From: Brassica napus
Lineage: Eukaryota > Streptophyta > Magnoliopsida > Brassicales > Brassicaceae
DNA length: 64,000 nucleotides
NCBI RefSeq assembly: GCF_020379485.1
Contig: NC_063444.1
Location: 9,186,652 to 9,250,651, forward strand
Reading direction: 5' to 3'
The position numbers were made by a program, and so were the translations under genes. This document shows positions 19,622 through 31,521 of the stretch, piece after piece. Numbering within the stretch: the stretch's first letter is position 1; every line of letters begins with the position of its first letter. Below the pieces are notes generated by a model, which saw only the letters and a list, made by a program, of their open reading frames with translations, was not told the DNA's origin and searched no databases.

Positions 19622-20871
19622 ATGGATTCAGCAACAAGCACCATACATCACCTCCCAGAGTCGATACTGACGGAGATTCTGGCGAGGTTACCCTTAAGAA
19701 GCTTCTCTAGATTGAAAACCGTTAGCAAAACAGTGAAAGCAACACTCGAATCAGTGTATTTCAGACGTCTCTTTGTGTCTCTACATAAGAACTCCTCTTC
19801 CTCTTGGTCGTTAGGTTCACGCGAAGGAGATGAACTGATAGGGTTCCATGGATGCAAAACATGGGATCTTCCAAAGTCTCTAGGTCCGTTCATCTCACTG
19901 CCTCTTGGTTTTGAGTTTAAGGCTTCTTCCAATGGATTGGTTTTGATCGAAAGATATGGTTGTGGTTACTCCTATGTGGGCAATCCAGTTTTACAACAGT
20001 GGGTCAAGATCCCTCAGCTTCCATGTGGTTATTGTGGTGTGCTTGGTCTGGTGACTCGCGTGGACGAGAACGGAGTCGTTTTGGGTTTCAAGTGGTTAGG
20101 ATAGCTTCGTGTGTAATGAGGAATGGTCATGCCTCCTATACCTTGAATATGTTTGTGTATTCCTCTGAGACAGGGATTTGGACTTCCTAGATTCTTCAAT
20201 GCCCTCATCTAATCACCAAACTCGGTGCTAGGGCTAAGAATCTGAATGGTACTATTTATTTTGTCATTCTCCATGTACCTGGAGTAGTCTTAGCTCACGA
20301 TTTCTATTCCGATTCTGATCAATTCATGGTTGTACATTTACCGGAGCATTCCAATCACAACAACGACGGTGGGGTCAACGGTGTGGTCAACGGAGCCTTG
20401 ACTACATCCGGAGGGTTCGTCATGTATATGAAATCATTAGTTCAAAAGAGAGGAACTGTTTTGAAGGTTTGGAGATTGAACCACGATCAATCTTGGCAAC
20501 TCTTGTGTGAGATTAATGGTCTGTCGATTAGTGGTAGTTTTGTACCCATAGCGATGCATATCGTCTATCTGTGGCACCAAGAGAGTCCTCATCATCTGGT
20601 ATCATGTAACTTGCGGACGGAAACACTCATCGATCCAGCTAGAGAATATCATGGAGATTTTTATATGAACCAGTCTGGTTCTGAGGAGTATATGGATGAG
20701 ATAGGGAGATTAAGAGCATCAGATAGGGACTATACAATTTTAATCGGGTTATTTCAATCCGTGCTCCCACGGTGGATGGAATCGGTGCCTCGTCCTCCCC
20801 AAGTTGAAATGATAGATACAACTTCACTACCTTCTTACGTTGCATGCTGCTTAATTGAACAAGACGAATAA
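19622..20871 (+). pseudogene. F-box protein pseudogene (frameshift plus stop)
   Basis: The ATG at 19622 opens with an N-terminal F-box (residues about 8-50: HHLPESILTEILARLPLRSF, then LKTVSKTVKATLES), which would bind Skp1/ASK in an SCF ubiquitin ligase. An F-box-associated region follows (SNGLVLIERY, GNPVLQQWVKIPQLP). Near 20078-20095 the frame shifts by one base: GFK continues as VVRIASCVMRNG only in the next frame. In that frame a TAG at 20188-20190 interrupts before the sequence goes on to 20871. The two lesions leave a 160-residue F-box peptide. It is single-exon, as usual for this family. The exact Arabidopsis counterpart is not recognised. Confidence 0.8.
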
Positions 20872-22258
20872 AGGCAACGGTATTGTCATTTAAATTCAGT
20901 GATTTCAGTATATGGTGTTTGAGATTTTCTCCTCTTGACTTTGGGTTTATTTATATAGCCATGGCTCATGTCTTAACACATGTCTTCGGTTTTATTTTGT
21001 GTTTAGTTTCTTGTTTCTGACAAGAGTATTATCATGTATACAGTTCTCATCAAACCAAGTTGAAATGTGTGTTACAAATGAAACCAAAACCACTATCGGT
21101 TTATTCATCGCAGATATCTACTATGTGAAAAGTCTTTAGTAAAGTTTATACAGTAGTAGATAGATCAATAAACTTCTAAATCCTCTAACCATGGCCAACC
21201 ACGCCTCCCTTCAACAAATCTCTTTCAAAAATACTCATTAGACATTGCTTAAATCTTTTATTTTATAAAATAGCAATGTCGAGAAAACCGGAGGCACCGA
21301 GCGACCCGATGGAGTTAGCTACTGCACGGTCGACCATTTTATAAAATAACCATGGTTACAATTTAATGACCTCCTCAGCAATGACCAGAAAACCGGAGGC
21401 ACCGAGCAACCCGAGGGATCCTTCTCAGATATGCGAACGTTTTTTGCTGAGGGAGACCTTTTGGACCTACAACATACTGGGGGACGACTCCCTGTCATGG
21501 ATATGGAAAAAGGGAGATCATTTGGTTCGGTGCAGCAGCTAAAACATGGATGAAAATCTAATATACATTTAGCTTCACGATAAGAGGAAACTACAGAAAA
21601 TGAGCAAATCACCTTTGTTACGTACGTCAACATTACTATTTTTTTTTCACTGTAGACATACCCTTTCATTTATAACTTTGAACGAAGGTTCAAGCACCAC
21701 AGACTACAAGTCATATACTAATTAGTCTGAAGAATCGGTTAGATGAATCAAGTTTCATATTGATAACAGTGAAAATAATTAAATAAGTTAGATATAATTG
21801 ATTTATCACCGTTGGTTTTAAATTAAAAATGATGGTACCCAAATTTGTTGACAAAAAAAAAGAAAAAATGGTACCCAAATTTCACAACCATCTTTCTATT
21901 CCCATTGTCGTGTACATGTGGACATTTCTGTATCATCCAATTATCCGGTTATATTGGTTTCTTCTTGAGTGGATAATACCATTTCTCGAAACGGTACGGT
22001 TCATTTAACAAATTAAATCGTTGGAGAGGCCAAACTGTGCACTTCAACACACGTGCCATCACTTCAACACGTGTCACACACTTAGGTTGCCAGCTTCTGC
22101 TGTCGGATCCATAAGCTGCGACGTATTAGAGAACCGACCTCTTAAATACCCACTGCAAAAAGAGAGGAAAAGGCATCTCGATTGAATTGAAATATCTTCA
22201 TAGCAAACAAATCTCAAATATACGAATTGGAAAGAAAACTCTTTTGTTTGTTGATTTC
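20872..22258. other. Intergenic region upstream of the LEA gene, with a short duplicated fragment
   Basis: 20880-21180 is probably F-box 3' flank. Between 21250 and 21540 an unrecognised exon-like piece holds two close copies of GAAAACCGGAGGCACCGAGC (21281 and 21390 areas). 21600-22180 is AT-rich and leads into the LEA promoter. ACACGTGCCATC and CACGTGTC at 22050-22077 are ABRE/G-box-like (ACGTG) sites that fit an ABA- or desiccation-regulated LEA gene. Confidence 0.4.
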
Positions 22259-22264
22259 ATGAAA

Positions 22265-23428
22265 ATGGCGCCCATGCAACTAACCAGAGCCACTCTCTTT
22301 GGCCTATCAAAGGCTTTGCCTATAGCACGATCTCCCGCAACTCTCACTGCTTCGACCAGGAAAGTCTCTCGCGTCTGCTGCGCCTCCTCTGTTAGCCACT
22401 CCGAGGTTACTTGCACAACTTTGCTTTCAGTTTTTTTGTAGATACACATATGATTGCTACGACAAAAGAGTAATTTAGCATTCAAGATTATGTTAAGAGA
22501 TTTGATTCAGAGAAAGCTGGTTGCGAGAGTGTGCGAGACATCCTTTTGAAACCGAGAGAGTATCTTTTATTTTAGTGCGAGTATATTTTTAAAAAAATAT
22601 TTTGTTATGAAAAATTGACAGAAAGTCACAAAAAAATATCTTACATAAAAATATGCTTGAACATGCTTAGCTATAATAACATGTCACAGACTCATAGCTA
22701 GATATATTTGGATCGATTTTATGTGGTTTTTAGGTTAACGTGTTGTACAAGTTATTAACCACTGTCTGAAGTTATAACTGGTAGAAATTTAAGTTTATGT
22801 GTGTTTTTTCCAGGGACGAGATCCAGTAGGGAATGCCAGAGACTCGAAGGCAGATTTAGATTACGGTTCAAAAAAATGGAGGGAAGATACTGGAGAAAAC
22901 TATGCACAAGCAGCTAAAGACAAAGCTAATGAAGGAGCGAGCAAAGCTGCTGATAAAGCTTACGAGACCAAAGCGAAGGCTAAAGACACAGCCTACGATG
23001 CAAAGGAGAAGGCTAAAGACACAGCCTATGAGGCAAAGGAGAAGGCTAAAGACACAGCCTATGATGCAAAGGAGAAGGCTAAAGAATACGCCGAACGGAC
23101 TAAGGAAAAAGTAAATGAAGGGGCCTATAAGGCAGCTGATAAAGCAGAAGATACAAAAGAAAGAGCTAAGGAGAAAGCAGAAGGTTTTAAGGAGACCGTA
23201 AAGGGTAAGGCTGAGGAACTTGGAGAGAAGACCAAGGAGACGGTGAAAGGAGCTTGGGAGACTACAAAAAATGCTGCGACGACTGCCACTGAAGCTGTGG
23301 TTGGTCCTGAAGAGGATGCGGATAAGGCACGGGCTGATATCGATAAAGGCGTGGAAGATCTAACCAAAAAGGCAGAGAAAAAATCTGAGAAGGACCGCAA
23401 AGAGGATGAGTTCATAACATTTAACTAA
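22265..23428 (+). CDS. Group 3 LEA protein, probably mitochondrial (At4g21020-like)
   Basis: Two exons: 22265-22405 (47 codons) and 22814-23428 (204 codons plus stop), joined in phase 0 across a GT/AG intron. An in-frame ATG two codons upstream (22259) is an alternative start. Exon 1 is basic and Ser/Arg/Ala-rich (RATLFGLSKALPIARSPATL) and looks like a mitochondrial presequence. Exon 2 begins GRDPVGNARDSKADLDYG and carries Lys/Ala/Glu-rich 11-residue repeats (KAKDTAYDAKE) typical of LEA_4 proteins, which are disordered in water, become helical on drying and protect membranes and enzymes. ACGTG sites about 200 bp upstream suggest ABA control. Its 3' flank recurs beside two LEA relics at 40493 and 46813, so it is the intact ancestor of a LEA+Dof tandem unit. 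Confidence 0.9.
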
Positions 23429-24246
23429 TAAAAGAGAGAGGGAGATCTATATGTTGTGTTTGGTTGTTTTAAAGTGTTTTCTCTTTATGTATTACTCTGT
23501 TGTCAGCTTATTCTCTTGTTTTACGCTTCATCTTATGTATGTTAAGATGCATTAGTATATAAATAAGATAAATCTATGGTTTTGTCTTCATTTTTTAATA
23601 GGGCAGTTCCTGTATCAGTCTCAATTTCCACCAACATCATACTATGCTGTGGAGTTCTGTGCTTCCATGAATTTATTTGTTTCCACAATATGTTTTTGCT
23701 TTGTATCCAAGCTTGTTGACCGTTTCTACATTTTGACTTCTCATTTGAGCTCTAAACGAGAGCGAGTTCATAACCATCAGTAAGTAATCATCATTAAACA
23801 AATCAAAAATGATAAAGAGGGGAAAAAGAAATTTAGATGATTTTTGAGAACTTTAGCCCCTTTAAATATTACAAGAACCAACGCCCGGGTTATTCCGCAA
23901 GTTTTAAGTAAATATAAATTAATATACTATTTTATGTGAGTATGTATACATGTATAATATTACTGCATTGCAAAATAAAATAATTTATGATTTTTCAAAC
24001 TATTTAAAATTAAACCATTGTTTTTAATATCTAAAATATATGTCAAATAGAAATAACCAAAAAAAATAATTAAGTTTTAGTTGTAATCCGATTTCTCATC
24101 TTTACCTATTTGAGTTGGCACTATATAAAACTGTTTGATTCATAAATTATTTAAATTATTTCTGGTTTTAGGATCAGTACTGAGTTTCCATTTTTATTTG
24201 TGGTTTTATAAATTGTATTTTTTTATCTGTCTGACTTTTCATTATA
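23429..24246. other. LEA 3' flank and AT-rich intergenic DNA
   Basis: 23429-23780 is the LEA 3' untranslated and flanking region; the stretch with AGATCTATATGT and AAATAAGATAAATCTAT recurs at 40660-40800 and 46900-46940. 23880-24240 is plain AT-rich DNA with no gene. Confidence 0.5.
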
Positions 24247-24475
24247 CTCTCTCTGTTTTATATTAATTATCGTTTTGAAGTTAAAAGTTTATGTCATTAT
24301 AAGTATCATTTTATATTTTCTATGTAGATATTTATTATTTTTAGTTTATTCATGTTCTCTTACTTTATTAATTATCAAATACAAACAAAATAGTATATTA
24401 ATTAGGGATATAACAGAAAATTTAGTTATTTTTAATATGTGTGAGATAATCTTAAACGTCATTTAACAGATGGAG
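24247..24475. mobile_element. Stowaway-type MITE
   Basis: Starts CTCTCTCTGTTTTATATTAA after TA (24245-24246) and ends ACAGATGGAG before TA (24476-24477). It is about 229 bp, AT-rich and without an ORF, with the same ends as the copies at 2996 and 25688. Confidence 0.7.
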
Positions 24476-24477
24476 TA

Positions 24478-25348
24478 TGATTTTAGAAAATCTATATGGA
24501 TGTAATGCTCAACATCCGACAAATATATTAAATGTGGAAAGAAAATCAGTTGTATGTATGAAATATAGAACTATCATGATAATCATGTTTCATGGGGCGA
24601 AACGAATTCCAGATAAAAAAATCAAGATCATAATAATGTTCTACAACATTTATTTTTGTATGGTTTTTCCCCAATAGGTTCACTTTTTTTGCTTTTATTG
24701 TGCACATCATATAGCATCTACAGAGAGAACTCAAAGACATCTGTTTAAAAAAAAACCTTTTAGTAACTGAATGGAGGGGCATTTGTGACATCACAGGATG
24801 GCGAACACTCATGTACTTTTAATTTGTTAATTTAAAATTAGTAGGTGAAATTTTGTGCTTGAATTTGTATTTATTTTGTAAACATATTGATAATTATACT
24901 TATACCAGTTTTACTGAATATTTGTATAATTGTTTACGTTTTTCTTCTGTAAACTAAGAATATGACTTTATAGTTTTTGATTCTTTCAGTAAAAAGCTTT
25001 TGTTTTTATAAATTAGTTTTACAATATATGAAACCAAAAATAAGTGACACGATTAACACCACAAAGTTGATAATGTAATTTTTATGTTCTTTTCTTCTTA
25101 TGTGTCGCGTCGTTAATGTACTACCAATGTTTTTTTTGTATTCTACTTTAAAAAAATCTTAAACGTTTTGAATAATATTTATGAAGTTCTTGAAAATGAA
25201 TTTGTTAATAATGTTGAACCGAGTATAAATTTTCATGTGTTATTTACGTTATTTATCAAAAAAACAATATCGTACATAGTTAATTGAAAATATTTTTCTG
25301 ACATTTATATATTTAAGGATTGTTCCTTGTTGTTCAATATATTTGTTC
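24478..25348. other. AT-rich intergenic DNA
   Basis: No gene, RNA or bounded repeat is supported. Short open stretches are chance ORFs in AT-rich sequence. Confidence 0.4.
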
Positions 25349-25517
25349 CGGATCAGACATATCCTAAGGGTACAAAATACTTTGGCGGATAAGCTTACAC
25401 GCGGTGCGAGGAGTTCTCCTTCAGCTTTGCTTTATGTCGATTCAGTCCCACCGGTTTGGCTTGCTAGACCGGTTGGAGTTTCTAGTTAGTTTTTAGTTGA
25501 TGTTGTCAAAAAAAAAA
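25349..25517 (+). mobile_element. 5'-truncated LINE: 3' end of the RNase H domain
   Basis: The plus strand encodes RHILRVQNTLADKLTRGARS followed by SPSALLYVDSVPPVWLA and a stop at 25497-25499, then a poly(A) run at 25508-25517. This matches the C-terminal end of the RVT_3/RNase H region of plant LINE ORF2; compare PRTQNKQADSLARSARK near 34160-34210. The abrupt start reflects the usual 5' truncation of LINE copies. No clear target duplication was identified. Confidence 0.7.
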
Positions 25518-25687
25518 CATAGTTGTTAATTTATGATAAATCAAATGTAACTATATAATTAATGTGAGAAATTAGATCACAATTATGTAGATTTTGGTTA
25601 TAACATTAAATTTGGAAGTGTAGAACTACATATTACCTTAGAAAGTTAATACAATATTTTAAGCAAAAAAAAAAGAAGAAGTTAATA

Positions 25688-25932
25688 CTCTCTATGTTTT
25701 ATATTAAGTGTCATTTTAACATTTTTTTATTACAAAAAGAGTGTCATTTTAGAATTTCAATACAACTTTCAGTTTAATATTAATTACAAATGCATTAGTT
25801 TTATAAATAATTCTATTTGTCTAAAATACTATTGGTTGAATAGGTGTAACTAATAAGAACTTAAATGCATTTCAATTATTTTCTTAGTTTATATGAAAAA
25901 TGTCAATGACATTCTTTATGAAACGGATGGAG
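25688..25932. mobile_element. Stowaway-type MITE
   Basis: A 245-bp element between TA sites (25686-25687 and 25933-25934) starts CTCTCTATGTTTTATATTAAG and ends ATGAAACGGATGGAG. No ORF. Confidence 0.75.
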
Positions 25933-25934
25933 TA

Positions 25935-27130
25935 CAAAACATGCATTAAACTCTAACGTTTTGGTTGATAAATCATTGTTTATCTTTTTTTGTATTTTAT
26001 CTCTCAGTTAATATAAAATGTGATATATTCAAATATTTTTATAGATTACTAAAATCATTTTCAATATATTTTCATAGATTTCTAGATTATTTGATCTCCA
26101 TCATTTTGTGCTTTTTTTATGCGTACACATTGTTGAAAAAATGTTTTGTTATTTGTATGTTACTTATTAAAATTGTTTTTTACAAAACACATATTTATCT
26201 AGATATAAGATAATTTTATTTGTTTGTATTGATTGATATTTAGATTTAGAAAAGAAATCTAAGATATTAATTTGACATAATTGCTTTAATCTTTTATTAA
26301 TATACATAACATATTATTTTTATGATTTTATTGGTTAGTTTTTGCCTATGTGGCATATACCAGAGAAACTAAATCAACTCCTAGTATATATAAGATTTTA
26401 TCTTCACTACCCATTGGTTTTATTATTTTATTTATTTTTAATAATATTACTTTGATACTTTTATTATTATTTCCTTGCTTATTTCATGTAGTTTTAATAT
26501 TTTAATTTGAATAGTCTTTTTATAAAAATGAATAACAGTTTATTATTAAAATAAATATATGTATTATTTTAGTTGATTGAAATTGTCCACTTAATTATTT
26601 CATTTTATAGAATTTATGTATAAATATATATGTCTTATTTTTTTAATTTAGATATATTTTGTTATGCTAATCTTTATTATTTCACTTTTTGTTTTGTTTT
26701 CTACTCAATTGTTTTTAGTATTCTAATCAGATGACCTGATCTATTTTTTATTTCTAAGGATTGAATTTTTGGGAATTTTTAGAATTACAAAATCATGTTT
26801 TATAATAAATTTAGTGGGTTTTTTTTTGTGAGAGTAGGAAAAATAATATTTGAAAATGGAAAGAAAAGGAAAGATCGTAGGTAAAGCCTAGGAGTTATCA
26901 TTATAAAACTTTAACAATTCTAAGTCAAAATAAGTTACACAGATTAAATACATACCATACGACACTGCCAACAAATTAGAAGTAGATGAAAGTTGACCGT
27001 TTTCATATTTAAAGAATCAATAAATCCAAGTATTAATGATATTAAATTAATATACCTGACCGGTCACCGGTAAAATAGTAGTGTCGAGCTCGTCAATGAT
27101 CACTAATATTCTGACTGAAACTGAATCAAC
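25935..27130. other. AT-rich intergenic DNA
   Basis: Very AT-rich with T-runs and no supported gene. A stretch around 26310-26395 read on the minus strand begins TCTTATATATACTAGGAG, similar to some Helitron 5' ends, but no matching 3' hairpin was found, so it is not called. Confidence 0.35.
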
Positions 27131-28190
27131 ATGAAGTAGTGCAGCTTCCTGATCTGAGTTAATGAGCTAATGTACATTCCATTCTTTTGATATGGACCTG
27201 CAGACACCTTGTTCTACAAAACCTGTCCAAACTCTGAAAGCAGCCGACTCTTCGCTCTGCTAGTTAGCAAGGATCTTGCTTCTTTTTCCATTGATGGCAA
27301 AATAAAATTATAAAGTGCATCATCCTGTATTGCTCATTCCAGAGTTGAGCATACTTACTGTACCAACACTTGGATAGTGTTCACTGCGTTCACTAATTAG
27401 CCTATTCATGCAATTTTCAGGCAGATTGAAGGTGACTTGAAGACGTTTCTTCTCTTCTGCTTTCTGGATGAGAAGCAATTTCACACACTCAAACTTTCTA
27501 AATGGCTTTTCACGTTACCACTAAACTCCAAAAACTGATGGAAAAAGTCTATTACTCCATCACCATGTTGAACTTGTTGAAACTACTGCATTCTCCATAT
27601 AAATGCAACATACCTATTTTTTGACTGATTGCTCGCCATTTATCTCAACTGCAGCCTGACAAAGAAAAATAAGAAGTATCTCAGCCTTGATGCGAGGACA
27701 GTTCTTGTAGTACTAAATCCAGCTTAACAGTCTATAATATGAATTTGTTTGCAGAGTCATACCATATGCCGTGAACCCTGAAGAACAGCTTAAGGATTTT
27801 CCAACATTGCACACACAAAGTTCAATGCCTTCTCCTCTGGTGCCTCCTTTGTATCTTCAAGCTCATCAACCTTCAACTCAAGCAGCATTAGAATTGTCAT
27901 CCATACAAAATACATACCAAAAGTATAAAAGCACACTGACCAGATTTTTAGGGACAATGCAACGCCCAATTGCTCAGCATTATACCCAAATTTTGTTTGC
28001 AACCTCCCTTAGCCCCGCTTAGCTGCATATGCTGTATTGTGATTTTCTCTAAGGCCTCTTGAACTGCCCTTCATAAATACATCCTACACCGGCAGGAGAA
28101 TGCAAGTTGAACTTGGGATCCACATCATCAACTTTTCTTTATATTTCTGCCACTTTAAGAGACTTAATGAATTATGCAAAGAAGATATTG
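27130..28190 (-). pseudogene. SPT6-like (GTB1) gene fragment with introns retained
   Basis: Minus-strand exons resemble the middle of plant SPT6-like transcription elongation factor GTB1. In order: VDDVDPKFNLHSPAGVG... and KRP-stop-RKSQYSICS (about 28170-28040), KFGYNAEQLGVALSLK (about 28000), VDELEDTKEAPEEKALNFVC ending ENP-stop-AVLQGSRHM (about 27850-27765), LLLIQKAEEKKRLQVTFNLP and NCMNRLISERSEHYPSVG (about 27480-27360), then DALYNFILPSMEKEARSLLT and SRAKSRLLSEFGQVL-stop (about 27320-27210). Several in-frame stops and missing exons show it is dead. Retained introns mean it arose by DNA-level duplication or capture, not retroposition. Identification is by recalled motif similarity. Confidence 0.7.
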
Positions 28191-29789
28191 AATTAGGTTA
28201 CGCTTAGGAACTGGTGTACAGCTCACTACCAGTTTTTTTGCTGACATACTTCTCTAAGCGCCATTTGGTGAAAAGAAACCTATGCTACAACTTGCAGCTA
28301 ATGCATGAAAACATTCAGATTAAAAAAAAAAGAATTAACCAAGCATAAAAATATCTTTGTATCATGGGAACTCCAATATAGATGGAAAAAGACAAAACTT
28401 GTTCATAGACTCCTAACTAAAGCAAGATTTTTTTATGTAATATGATTCTTACTGGTTCATAGTTACAGCTATTTATAATAATTGGTAATAAAAAATCTCG
28501 AACCTTTTGGGACGAAACCGATTCCAAGACATCATCTTCGAAGATGCTGAAAACAATTAAAAGAGGAACCATGATTTGTAAACTATATAGCCCAAAGGTA
28601 CATCTTTGAAGAATTGATCTAGAACCAAATTATCGAAACAAAAACCCAGAAGGTTATCTCTAAATTCTAAAATAATCTATACCTTTACATTTCAAGAAAT
28701 TGCGTTTGGTAGAGGGCGGATATGGTGGGATGAAGAAGTGTTGGAGGAGGAGCCTTCATATCACCACAGCAAGAACTTCAACAGCTCCAAATGTTCTAGA
28801 ACTACCAACAAACAGAGATTGAGTTTGTGAACGATTTCAAAACGCATCAGCATCTTGATCCAATCAAAAATCGCAAAATATAGAATAAAGGGAAATTTTC
28901 CGGTGGCTTTAAAAGATCCCATGGCCAAAGCTTTTATATTCTTTTGTGGGGTTATAGATTTTAGTTGGATGTAAAATTAGATGAAGAAACTTATATAGGA
29001 AGAGAAACAAAGAAGGTGAAACGAAATCACGAAGAACTGAATAGAAAACATAATTAAATGTTTTAAGAGTGGATTGATAATGGCGAATTGCATAACGTTG
29101 AAACGACGAAACGGTGAAAGCTAAGGCGAAGAGTCGGAAACGATTTGCGATGAGAGATGGGCTTGAAATGGTCCAATTCAAAGCCCACATGAATGGCCCG
29201 ATTATAAGATGTATCGAATGAAGGATGAAATGACATGGCAATTTGAAACATTCTGATTGGATTATTGTTTCAGCTGACGTGGACAGCTTTAGAGGGTTTG
29301 ATATCTTGCTCTTAGTATTGTTAGATTATGATTGGTTTTACTTTAGTATTTAATAAAATACATAAAATAAATTAAAATATAAATAATTTAGTTTGCAAAC
29401 AATCTTAATTTAATTTGAATAAAGAAACCTAGTTTAAATAAAAGAACAACCATTACAATGTGGCGTGAACCTTCTCAAATAGTATATGTTCTTTCCATTT
29501 CCTTTGTTACAACTTATATCCCTCAAAGAGTGCTAAGAAACCTTTTGGTTATCAGTCTCTTTCTTTCGTGATACTCATTATTGCTCGCCAATTGTATCTA
29601 TCTCGAAAATGGTCAATTATATACATAGATTTTCTGCTTTGACCAAAAAATAAAAACACATAGATTTTCTGCTATTAGTTAAGTTTATTTATTGTAAGTT
29701 TCTTGTATAGATTACTTATATGATACGTAAAAATATCTTGTTTTCTGACTTTTTTGTATTTTTGCAAAAACTCTTAAACATATCTTATA
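28191..29789. other. Non-coding stretch next to the SPT6-like fragment
   Basis: No recognisable protein. 28690-28900 and 28950-29260 are somewhat less AT-rich and may hold further degenerate exons or the leader of the element that carried the SPT6-like fragment. From about 29290 on, the sequence begins to match the upstream flanks of the other Dof genes (compare 41161-41700 and 56395-59450). Confidence 0.35.
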
Positions 29790-30034
29790 TTCCCTCCTTT
29801 TTTAACAGATATCGTTCAAGATTTATACATACACTAAAAAAATATTTGACTATGTTTATTTTCTAAATAAAAACATCATTAATTATTTATCTAAATATAA
29901 ACTAACCTATAGAAAAATAGTTTGCAGAATATAAGTAGTTATATAATATAAAAACTGATAAACTTCACATTGAAAACTCAAAAGATCATGTAATTTGAAA
30001 CAAAAATTTCTCTAAAATATCACGTCGGAGGGAG
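29790..30034. mobile_element. Degenerate Stowaway-type MITE
   Basis: About 245 bp, with a left end TTCCCTCCTTTTTTAACAG and a right end TCACGTCGGAGGGAG. The interior shares AAAACATCATTAATTATTTA with the element at 2996. TA lies on the left; the right TA is offset by one base. It lies about 750 bp upstream of the first Dof gene. Confidence 0.6.
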
Positions 30035-30358
30035 ATATCAATAACTCTTATGATGCACTAGTAAAACATGTATGAACACATATACTCACACACATTGCAT
30101 TTTTTCCTAGTAAACCACAACTAAATCAATGTCTTATATATCTTAATAAATCACTAATAAATCCCTAGTAAAGTAAATTATTCAAGAGTTTTGTCGATTC
30201 CGAAAAATAGGGACTACATATTAATGTTTAACTACTTTTTTCTTCACATTTTGTACTTTCTTCAACCAAAGAATTTCAACATTTTTATATACTTAAAGAT
30301 GACAAATCTTGTGAAGATTTTCTTATGGAAAAAATTATCTTCCTCACCAATGAAACTG

Positions 30359-30376
30359 CGCGTGAACTTACACGCT
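30359..30376. promoter_or_regulatory. Conserved inverted repeat upstream of Dof gene 1
   Basis: GCGCGTGAACTTACACGC lies about 410 bp upstream of the ATG. The same block recurs upstream of Dof 2 (41953-41970) and Dof 3 (59772-59789), in copy 3 as the perfect palindrome GCGTGAGCTTTCACGC. Conservation between copies supports a binding site, though shared ancestry alone could explain it. Confidence 0.35.
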
Positions 30377-30705
30377 CACACATATTCTCTTTCATAATAA
30401 ACACCTGCAAGTTACAGTTGCTTTGCCTTTAACTGCCATTATACTCTAAATGCCTCCTAGATCTTTTTAATGTTTATATGACTTAACTCATTTAATCATA
30501 TCTTCATTATTCTCTAGTTTTCATATACATCCAAGAGTTAAGAGTAAGAGAGCCTTGGTTTTTGACAAAGCTTGGCCTAAGGTTTATTGTGTGAAGATAG
30601 ATCTTCAGATTTTATTAATACACAATCTCTGAAACGTTTTTATCATAATCTCAGTCTCTTAAAAACAAAATGTATCACTTCTTCAGTTTCCACGCCCCAA
30701 TAATC

Positions 30706-30712
30706 TATATAA
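30706..30712 (+). promoter_or_regulatory. TATA box of Dof gene 1
   Basis: TATATAA lies 72 bp upstream of the ATG at 30784, preceded by TTTCCACGCCCCAA. The same arrangement occurs before Dof 2 and 3, and a variant before Dof 4. Confidence 0.7.
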
Positions 30713-30783
30713 GAACCCCTCCACAACTATACCAAAGAGCATAACAACAACAACACCAAAACTAAGAAGAGCTCTTGAGAGAA

Positions 30784-31521
30784 ATGGATAACTCGAATGT
30801 GCTCGTTAGGGGAAACCATCAAGTGAATGAAGAGAAGCCTCCTCCGCGAGTGTGTCCAAGGTGTAGCTCAGACAACACCAAGTTCTGTTTCTACGACAAC
30901 TATAGCGTGTCTCAACCTCGCTACAACTGCAGGAGCTGTCGCCGATTCTGGACTCATGATGGAGTTTTAAGGAACATACCAATTGGTGGAAGGGCCCGCA
31001 AAGTCAAGCATACAAGGATAGATCAGCCATCTGTTTCTCAGGTGGTTTCTGTTGTCGAACAGGTTAATAATCATCAACCTTTCTCACATGCTCAAGAAAC
31101 CAACGAGTTTCTTGGAACTTTTGGTGGTTCTTCTTCTTCTGTTGCTGCTGTTGGGAACCATTTCAGTTATTCGACTGAAACTCATAGTGTGATGGTGCCT
31201 CCAATTCGAAGCATTCCACCAATGGCTCACTTTGATGGATCTTTTAACCAAGGTTATCACGGTGCTGGATTCAATGATTTGGTTGGTAATCCTTTGATGA
31301 ACCAATCGTTTGGTGGACATGTTGGTAATTATAACAGTTACTTCGTGAATCAAGAGGATCCAAACATGCGAAACCAGAGCTTCAACAGCAGCATGAACAT
31401 GAATCATAGTGCCAGCACTAGTGGAAGCAGAGAATATCCAGGCATTGACCACATGATCAACAACAACAACAACAACTATGTGTTTCGATCCTCCTATCAT
31501 TTGGAGAAGCATGGTCCTTGA
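30784..31521 (+). CDS. Dof zinc-finger transcription factor 1 (DOF4.4-like)
   Basis: Single exon of 245 residues. The ATG at 30784 is chosen because the open frame extends upstream only to a TTG. The Dof domain occupies residues about 22-70: C24-x2-C27-x21-C49-x2-C52 with [19 protein letters not shown] and [17 protein letters not shown]. It should bind DNA with an AAAG core. Compared with its tandem copies it has Asp for the first Asn of YNN (FYDNY) and WTHDG for WTHGG, unusual changes at conserved positions that might alter binding. The rest is Asn/Ser-rich and ends [10 protein letters not shown], as in Arabidopsis DOF4.4 (from memory). It belongs to a four-gene tandem cluster. Confidence 0.9.
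   Translation: MDNSNVLVRGNHQVNEEKPPPRVCPRCSSDNTKFCFYDNYSVSQPRYNCRSCRRFWTHDGVLRNIPIGGRARKVKHTRIDQPSVSQVVSVVEQVNNHQPFSHAQETNEFLGTFGGSSSSVAAVGNHFSYSTETHSVMVPPIRSIPPMAHFDGSFNQGYHGAGFNDLVGNPLMNQSFGGHVGNYNSYFVNQEDPNMRNQSFNSSMNMNHSASTSGSREYPGIDHMINNNNNNYVFRSSYHLEKHGP

Noticed and set aside
26310..26395. Possible fifth Helitron 5' end on the minus strand
   Set aside because: No matching 3' hairpin plus CTAG could be found to the left, so the similarity to Helitron starts is insufficient.
27771..28022. 83-codon plus-strand ORF
   Set aside because: It is antisense to the SPT6-like exons, which show clear family motifs on the minus strand.
30191..30397. Short ORF conserved upstream of Dof 1 and Dof 3 (59620-59811)
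   Set aside because: The counterpart in the Dof 2 unit is not open, and differences between copies do not respect codons; it is shared promoter-region DNA.
30775..30783. Three-codon upstream extension of the Dof reading frames (also at 42353 and 60170)
   Set aside because: The first codon is TTG; the first ATG in good context is nine bases downstream in all three copies, so the ATG starts were used.
31084..31512. Antisense ORF across Dof gene 1 (similar ones over Dof 2 and Dof 3)
   Set aside because: It is the complement of a strongly conserved coding gene, recurs in each copy for that reason, and has no recognisable domain.
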